A model generated the notes under the pieces. The model did no database searches. It saw nothing but the letters and a program-made list of their open reading frames with translations, and was not told the origin of the DNA. Below, in pieces: positions 12,696 to 16,603 of a stretch of DNA of 16,603 nucleotides; within the stretch, counting starts at the first letter, position 1; every line of letters starts with the position of its first letter. The DNA is taken from the NCBI GenBank assembly GCA_002315495.1, contig DCGJ01000049.1, forward strand, positions 1,619 to 18,221, read 5' to 3'. The position numbers were made by a program, and so were the translations under genes. The stretch comes from Lachnoclostridium sp. UBA1781 (lineage in GTDB: Bacteria > Bacillota > Clostridia > Lachnospirales > Lachnospiraceae).

Positions 12696-13300
12696 TGGGA
12701 AACCGTGGTGCGAAGATGGGAATCTCCGGAATGTTAAAGGAGATGTTTACCGATACTCCCGAGGAGATGGTATCGACCGAAGAGGTGGATGCGAAGCTTC
12801 TTCAGGAGGAAATCGACGAGAAAGGCGAGGACCTGGTGCTTCTCGAAGAAGAGGAGGACAAGGTCGTTGACTATATTGAAGCCGGGAGTGAGAGGGCACT
12901 TTTGGAGGAAGAGGACGCGAGGAGAACGATGAAGAAGATGCTCCAAAGCGTTGTCGGGCTCTGTGTAATCTTACTTTTGGGATGCATTTTCACCTCGCAT
13001 CCCGCGCGCTACGCTTTGGGTGTGGCAATCGGCTGCGGACTATCCGTTCTGTTTCTGATCTGGATGTTCCGCTCGGTGGAGCGTTCCCTGTCCGGGGACA
13101 AGGATGCGTCACGATATATGCGTGCGCAGGCAGGACTTCGTTATCTGGTCTGCTTTTTGGTGCTGGCAGCGGCCGGCTATCTGGAAAAGCAAGTGTGGCC
13201 GAACGAAGGAAATGCGCTGTTATTCGGCGCAATATTCGGACTGCTTACCGTGAAGATTGCGGCATTTATCTATCCGCTTTTGGAACGGTTTAGAAAATAG
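12695..13300 (+). CDS. atpI: ATP synthase protein I (AtpI) with acidic N-terminal extension
   Basis: The 201-residue protein ends in four predicted membrane helices (about residues 87-200), as in AtpI, a non-structural helper for c-ring assembly. Ahead of them is a ~80-residue soluble region rich in Glu and Asp (including LLEEEEDKVVDY), predicted helical. Typical AtpI proteins are about 120-130 residues, so this extension is unusual. Several early ATGs exist; ATG 12695 is supported by GGAGGAGA (12681-12688) and by the one-base overlap with the atpZ stop. Assignment rests mainly on membrane topology and on its place directly before atpB. Confidence 0.78.
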   Translation: MGNRGAKMGISGMLKEMFTDTPEEMVSTEEVDAKLLQEEIDEKGEDLVLLEEEEDKVVDYIEAGSERALLEEEDARRTMKKMLQSVVGLCVILLLGCIFTSHPARYALGVAIGCGLSVLFLIWMFRSVERSLSGDKDASRYMRAQAGLRYLVCFLVLAAAGYLEKQVWPNEGNALLFGAIFGLLTVKIAAFIYPLLERFRK

Positions 13301-13318
13301 AGAAAGGAAGGTGATTCG

Positions 13319-14089
13319 GTGAATCTTGGAAGCTTACTGCTTCTTAGAACCGGCTTGACAGGTTTGGGAGCCGGAACAAATTTCATTGAAAGAGACAGCT
13401 CCTTGGATATCGGTATTAACGGATATGCAAGTGTAGATATTGCCGGACATACATTTTGGTTTACCAATACGCATGTGGCAATCATTCTGATTCTCATCAC
13501 TTTGACCATCCTTGCGATTATCGCTAATCGCATCATTCGGAAGGCCAACCCGTATGAGAAGCCGGGAGCTGTGTTAAACGTCATTGAGCTGATTGTGGAG
13601 GCTATTGACGGCATGACAAAATCGGGTATGGGAGAGAAGCATTTTATGAGCTTTTCCAACTACATCGGTACGCTGTTTATCTTTATTTTCTGCAGCAGTA
13701 TCTCCGGTCTGTTCGGACTTCGTCCGCCGACCGCCGATTATGGTGTAACCTTCGGCTTGGCGATTATTTCCTTCGTCTTGATTCACTACAATGGATTCAA
13801 GTACCAGAAGATGCGCCACATCACCGATTTGTTCCACCCGTTGCCGCTTACACCGATTAACATTATCGGTGAAATCGCAACCCCAATCTCCATGTCGCTT
13901 CGTCTCTTTGGTAACATTCTTTGCGGTACGGTCGTTATGGCCATTGTGTACAGCCTGTTGCCAAAGGTTATGCTGTGGTTCTGGCCGGGCGCGCTTCACG
14001 CCTACTTCGACCTGTTCTCAGCAGCGATTCAGTCCTATGTATTCTGTTTGCTCACGATGGTATTCATCTCGAACAACTTTGATGATTAG
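13319..14089 (+). CDS. atpB: ATP synthase Fo subunit a
   Basis: The 256-residue integral membrane stator forms the ion half-channels beside the c-ring. The essential arginine lies in SMSLRLFGNILCGTVV, preceded by the conserved LTPINIIGEIATPIS segment, and the C-terminal helix ends in AAIQSYVFCLLTMVFISN. Five to six membrane segments are seen. It starts with GTG at 13319, seven bases after AAAGGAAGG (13303-13311); no better ATG is near. It lies 18 nt after atpI in the same operon. Confidence 0.96.
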   Translation: MNLGSLLLLRTGLTGLGAGTNFIERDSSLDIGINGYASVDIAGHTFWFTNTHVAIILILITLTILAIIANRIIRKANPYEKPGAVLNVIELIVEAIDGMTKSGMGEKHFMSFSNYIGTLFIFIFCSSISGLFGLRPPTADYGVTFGLAIISFVLIHYNGFKYQKMRHITDLFHPLPLTPINIIGEIATPISMSLRLFGNILCGTVVMAIVYSLLPKVMLWFWPGALHAYFDLFSAAIQSYVFCLLTMVFISNNFDD

Positions 14090-14118
14090 GACACTTGAAA
14101 TTTAAGAAGCATTTTCAA

Positions 14119-14132
14119 CCGACGGAAGTCGG
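14119..14132 (+). other. Hairpin in the atpB-atpE gap
   Basis: CCGAC (14119-14123) and GTCGG (14128-14132) enclose a GGAA (GNRA-type) tetraloop in the 83-nt gap, the longest gap in this operon. Such hairpins can protect or process mRNA ahead of the highly expressed c subunit; that role is inferred. Confidence 0.45.
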
Positions 14133-14172
14133 ACATTCAAACAACAAATAATAATCTTAGGAGGATTACAGT

Positions 14173-14418
14173 ATGAACGAGTTTTTCGTAAAAGGTATGG
14201 CTTGTCTTGGTGCAGGCATCGCAATGATCGCAGGTATGGGTCCTGGTATTGGTCAGGGTTACGCAGCAGGTCAGGGTGCTTCCGCAGTAGGTCGCAACCC
14301 GGGTGCTAAGGGTACCATCATGTCCACCATGATTCTTGGCCAGGCCGTTGCAGAGACCACCGGTCTTTACGCATTGGTTGTAGCTATCATCTTGATTTTC
14401 GCAAACCCGATGTTCTAA
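14173..14418 (+). CDS. atpE: ATP synthase Fo subunit c, Na+-type ligand signature
   Basis: This 81-residue, two-helix protein builds the rotor ring. The loop GRNPGAKG (40-47) joins the helices. The ion-binding carboxylate is Glu61 in GQAVAETTGLY. Gln28 (GPGIGQGY), Thr62, Thr63 and Tyr66 occupy the positions that, in Ilyobacter tartaricus (Gln32, Glu65, Ser66, Thr67, Tyr70), coordinate Na+. A Na+-translocating or Na+-capable synthase is therefore predicted, with Thr in place of Ser at one ligand position. ATG 14173 follows AGGAGG (14159-14164), the clearest ribosome binding site in the operon, consistent with the need for many c copies. Confidence 0.96.
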   Translation: MNEFFVKGMACLGAGIAMIAGMGPGIGQGYAAGQGASAVGRNPGAKGTIMSTMILGQAVAETTGLYALVVAIILIFANPMF

Positions 14419-14442
14419 TCGAACACCCTTGGAGGATAAAAC

Positions 14443-15021
14443 GTGAGCAGTTTCGTAACAACGGGCCTTAGCTTTTTGGCTGAGGACTCCATTGGAAAAC
14501 AATTAAAAGACCGAATCTTCGGACTGGACCTTCAGGTTCTCTTCGATTCCGTGATTTTGGGCTGCGCCGTATTGTTCCTGTTCTTTTTACTTTCTTATCT
14601 TGTATTTAACCCGGCAAGAGAGCTGCTTAAGAAGCGTCGTGAAAAGATTCAGAGCGACTTAGACAGTGCCGCAAAGGATAAGGAAGAAGCCCTTGCCTTT
14701 AAGAACGAATACAGTGAACGTCTTGCCGATGTCGAGAAGGATGTTGAGCAGATGATGATTGACGGTAAGAAGAAGGCACAGAAGAAGGAGCAGGTGATCA
14801 TCGATGAGGCAAATGCTGAGGCAAAGCGCATCGTTGACCGTGCTACCCGTGAGGCAGAGCAGGAGAAGTTGAAAGCCCAGGATGAGATGAAGACCGAGAT
14901 GGTTGACATCGCAGCAGCAATGGCCGGTCGCTTCATATCCGCATCGTTGGATGAGAAGCAGCAGGAAGAACTGGTCCAGAAGACGCTGCAGGAAATGGGT
15001 GAAAAGACATGGCAGGATTAG
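14443..15021 (+). CDS. atpF: ATP synthase Fo subunit b
   Basis: The 192-residue peripheral-stalk protein has one membrane helix (about residues 32-54), then NPARELLKKRREKI and a long, highly charged helix (60-165) that dimerises and reaches the F1 head. Its N-terminal ~30 residues before the helix are somewhat long. It starts with GTG 14443, seven bases after GGAGG (14431-14435). It overlaps atpH by 13 bases, indicating translational coupling. Confidence 0.94.
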   Translation: MSSFVTTGLSFLAEDSIGKQLKDRIFGLDLQVLFDSVILGCAVLFLFFLLSYLVFNPARELLKKRREKIQSDLDSAAKDKEEALAFKNEYSERLADVEKDVEQMMIDGKKKAQKKEQVIIDEANAEAKRIVDRATREAEQEKLKAQDEMKTEMVDIAAAMAGRFISASLDEKQQEELVQKTLQEMGEKTWQD

Positions 15022-15554
15022 TATCAAGAACCTATGGTCATGCACTTTTCTCCTTAGCCGAGGACGAATTCTGTATCCGTGAAATCGCGGAAGAGGCAGA
15101 GGTCATCAGCGAGGTGTTAAAGGAGAACCCGGACGTGTTCCGCTTCTACGACAACCCGCAGATTTCATCCGCGGAAAAGGCCGCATTTACCGAAACCTGT
15201 TTTAAAAACAAGGTAAGTAGTAAGATGACCGGCTTTTTGCTTTCCGTTGTGGCTAACGGCAGACAGAAAGAGCTTCCCGCTATTTTGGAGGAATTCCGCA
15301 GCGAGGTAAGAGAATATTATAAAATCGGTGTTGCCTATGTTACAACCCCGATGGAGCTTTCCGAAGAATGGAAGAAGAAGGTGCAGCAGCGCCTGCTTGA
15401 TACCACCTCTTATGAGAGCTTCGAGATGCACTACGAAATCGACAAGAGTTTGATTGGCGGTATGCGTGTGCGTATTGGAGACCGAGTAATGGATTCCAGT
15501 ATTAAAACCCAGCTTGGCCGAATGACCAAGGAATTACAGCAGGTTCAGATTTAA
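15009..15554 (+). CDS. atpH: ATP synthase F1 subunit delta
   Basis: The 181-residue protein links the b stalk to the top of the F1 head. It has the OSCP/delta layout: an N-terminal helical bundle (VSRTYGHALFSLAED at the start) and the C-terminal conserved block with KSLIGGMRVRIGDRVMDSSI before the last helix. Length is usual. It begins inside the end of atpF with no strong ribosome binding site of its own, so it probably depends on coupling. Confidence 0.95.
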   Translation: MAGLVSRTYGHALFSLAEDEFCIREIAEEAEVISEVLKENPDVFRFYDNPQISSAEKAAFTETCFKNKVSSKMTGFLLSVVANGRQKELPAILEEFRSEVREYYKIGVAYVTTPMELSEEWKKKVQQRLLDTTSYESFEMHYEIDKSLIGGMRVRIGDRVMDSSIKTQLGRMTKELQQVQI

Positions 15555-15587
15555 TGCCTTTGGGCGTTAGAAAGGTAGGAACAAACT

Positions 15588-16603
15588 TTGAGTTTGAAAC
15601 CGCAGGAAATCAGTTCCGTTATCAAGGAACAGATTAATCGATACAGTACAATACTTGAGGTTACCGATGTTGGTACCGTAATCCAGGTTGCAGACGGTAT
15701 CACCCGTATCTATGGCTTGAAAAATGCCATGCAGGGTGAGCTGCTCGAATTCCCGGGCGAAGTATACGGCATGGTAATGAACCTCGAGGAAGACAACGTA
15801 GGTGCCGTTCTTTTGGGCGATTCCTCTTCGATTCGCGAAGGTGATCAGGTGAAGACCACCGGTCGAGTAGTAGAGGTTCCGGTCGGCGATTGCATGCTTG
15901 GCCGTGTTGTAAATGCACTTGGTCAGCCAATCGATGGCAAAGGACCGATCGATGCTAAGAACTATCGCCAGATTGAGCGAGTTGCATCCGGCGTTATCTC
16001 CCGTAAGTCCGTAGACACCCCGCTTCAGACCGGTATTAAGGCAATTGACTCCATGGTGCCGATCGGTCGTGGACAGCGTGAGTTGATTATCGGTGACCGT
16101 CAGACCGGTAAGACCGCTATCGCACTTGATACCATCATTAACCAGAAGAAGGAAAATGTGAAGTGTATCTATGTTGCAATCGGTCAGAAGGCTTCTACCG
16201 TTGCCAACATTGTTAAGACTTTGAATGAGTACGGTGCAATGGATTACACTACCATCGTAGCCGCAACCGCAAGTGAGTTGGCACCGTTACAGTATATTGC
16301 ACCTTATGCAGGCTGTGCAATTGGTGAAGAGTGGATGGAAAATGGTCAGGACGTTCTCATCATTTACGATGATTTGTCCAAGCATGCAACCGCATACCGT
16401 ACCCTGTCCCTCCTTCTCAAGAGACCGCCGGGGCGTGAGGCATATCCTGGTGATGTCTTCTATCTCCACTCCAGACTGCTGGAGCGTGCAGCAAGACTTT
16501 CCGATAAGCTCGGTGGTGGTTCTCTGACCGCACTTCCGATTATCGAAACCCAGGCAGGCGATGTATCCGCATACATTCCGACCAACGTAATTTCCATTAC
16601 CGA
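15588..16603 (+). CDS. atpA: ATP synthase F1 subunit alpha, 3' end outside window
   Basis: An uninterrupted frame of 338 codons runs to the window edge. It starts at TTG 15588 (SLKPQEISSVIKEQI...), seven bases after AAAGGTAGGA (15571-15580). Marks are VGDCMLGRVVNALGQPIDG, the P-loop GDRQTGKTA, AIGQKASTVA, DDLSKHATAYR, PPGREAYPGDVFYLHSRLLERAARL and ETQAGDVSAYIPTNVISIT. Alpha binds nucleotide without catalysis and forms the alpha3beta3 head. About two thirds of the usual ~500 residues are present. An ATG start would truncate the conserved N-terminus, so TTG is preferred. Confidence 0.96.
   Translation, partial: MSLKPQEISSVIKEQINRYSTILEVTDVGTVIQVADGITRIYGLKNAMQGELLEFPGEVYGMVMNLEEDNVGAVLLGDSSSIREGDQVKTTGRVVEVPVGDCMLGRVVNALGQPIDGKGPIDAKNYRQIERVASGVISRKSVDTPLQTGIKAIDSMVPIGRGQRELIIGDRQTGKTAIALDTIINQKKENVKCIYVAIGQKASTVANIVKTLNEYGAMDYTTIVAATASELAPLQYIAPYAGCAIGEEWMENGQDVLIIYDDLSKHATAYRTLSLLLKRPPGREAYPGDVFYLHSRLLERAARLSDKLGGGSLTALPIIETQAGDVSAYIPTNVISIT

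Noticed and set aside
16273..16527. Open frame within atpA
   Set aside because: It is an out-of-frame reading of the highly conserved alpha-subunit sequence.
1..16603. tRNA or rRNA genes, CRISPR arrays, insertion-sequence ends, attachment sites
   Set aside because: I saw no tRNA-like cloverleaf, regular spaced repeats, transposase or terminal inverted repeats. The only repeats are the TA tract and the 12-bp linker units.

Overview
The window looks like a chromosome segment of an anaerobic Firmicute of the Lachnospiraceae/Clostridia type. The protein sequences resemble that group, AGGAGG-type ribosome binding sites are strong, GTG and TTG starts occur, and the order sua5 - low-molecular-weight phosphatase - rpiB - (other genes) - atp operon echoes the ywlC-ywlE-rpiB-...-atp order of Bacillus. 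This assignment is inferred; no rRNA or other marker is present.

Layout. (1) 1-866: the tail of a Nudix hydrolase, then an AT-rich decayed small gene and terminators. (2) 867-2108, minus strand: a CPA2-type cation/proton antiporter. (3) 2191-4321: a methylglyoxal-synthase-family gene and a citrate synthase gene. Each has its own promoter, a palindrome lying over that promoter, and an intrinsic terminator. (4) 4348-7464: sua5, a YwlE/LMW-PTP-like gene, rpiB and corA, closely packed on the plus strand. (5) 7490-11536: an AT-rich accessory cassette with different codon use. It encodes a secreted protein of unknown family, a membrane-anchored protein of unknown family and a MacB-type fused ABC transporter, and ends in a bidirectional terminator. 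(6) 11535-12077, minus strand: a DUF402 protein. (7) 12251-16603: the F1Fo ATP synthase operon atpZ-atpI-atpB-atpE-atpF-atpH-atpA, cut off inside atpA.

Most unusual points. The accessory cassette has a promoter whose -35/-10 spacer consists only of TA repeats, which suggests phase variation by slipped-strand mispairing. Just downstream, the signal peptide of the first gene is out of frame by one base at an A5 run directly after the ATG. The cassette is a plausible secreted-effector/immunity/export unit, but neither of its first two proteins could be assigned to a family. Two core-looking enzymes appear to have lost their catalytic residues while keeping their folds: the phosphatase (P-loop Arg to Leu, general-acid Asp to Asn) and the methylglyoxal synthase (all five expected catalytic His/Asp positions changed).

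The ATP synthase c subunit carries the Gln / Glu-Thr-Thr / Tyr ligand pattern of Na+-translocating rings. Together with the antiporter this suggests a sodium-based energy economy.
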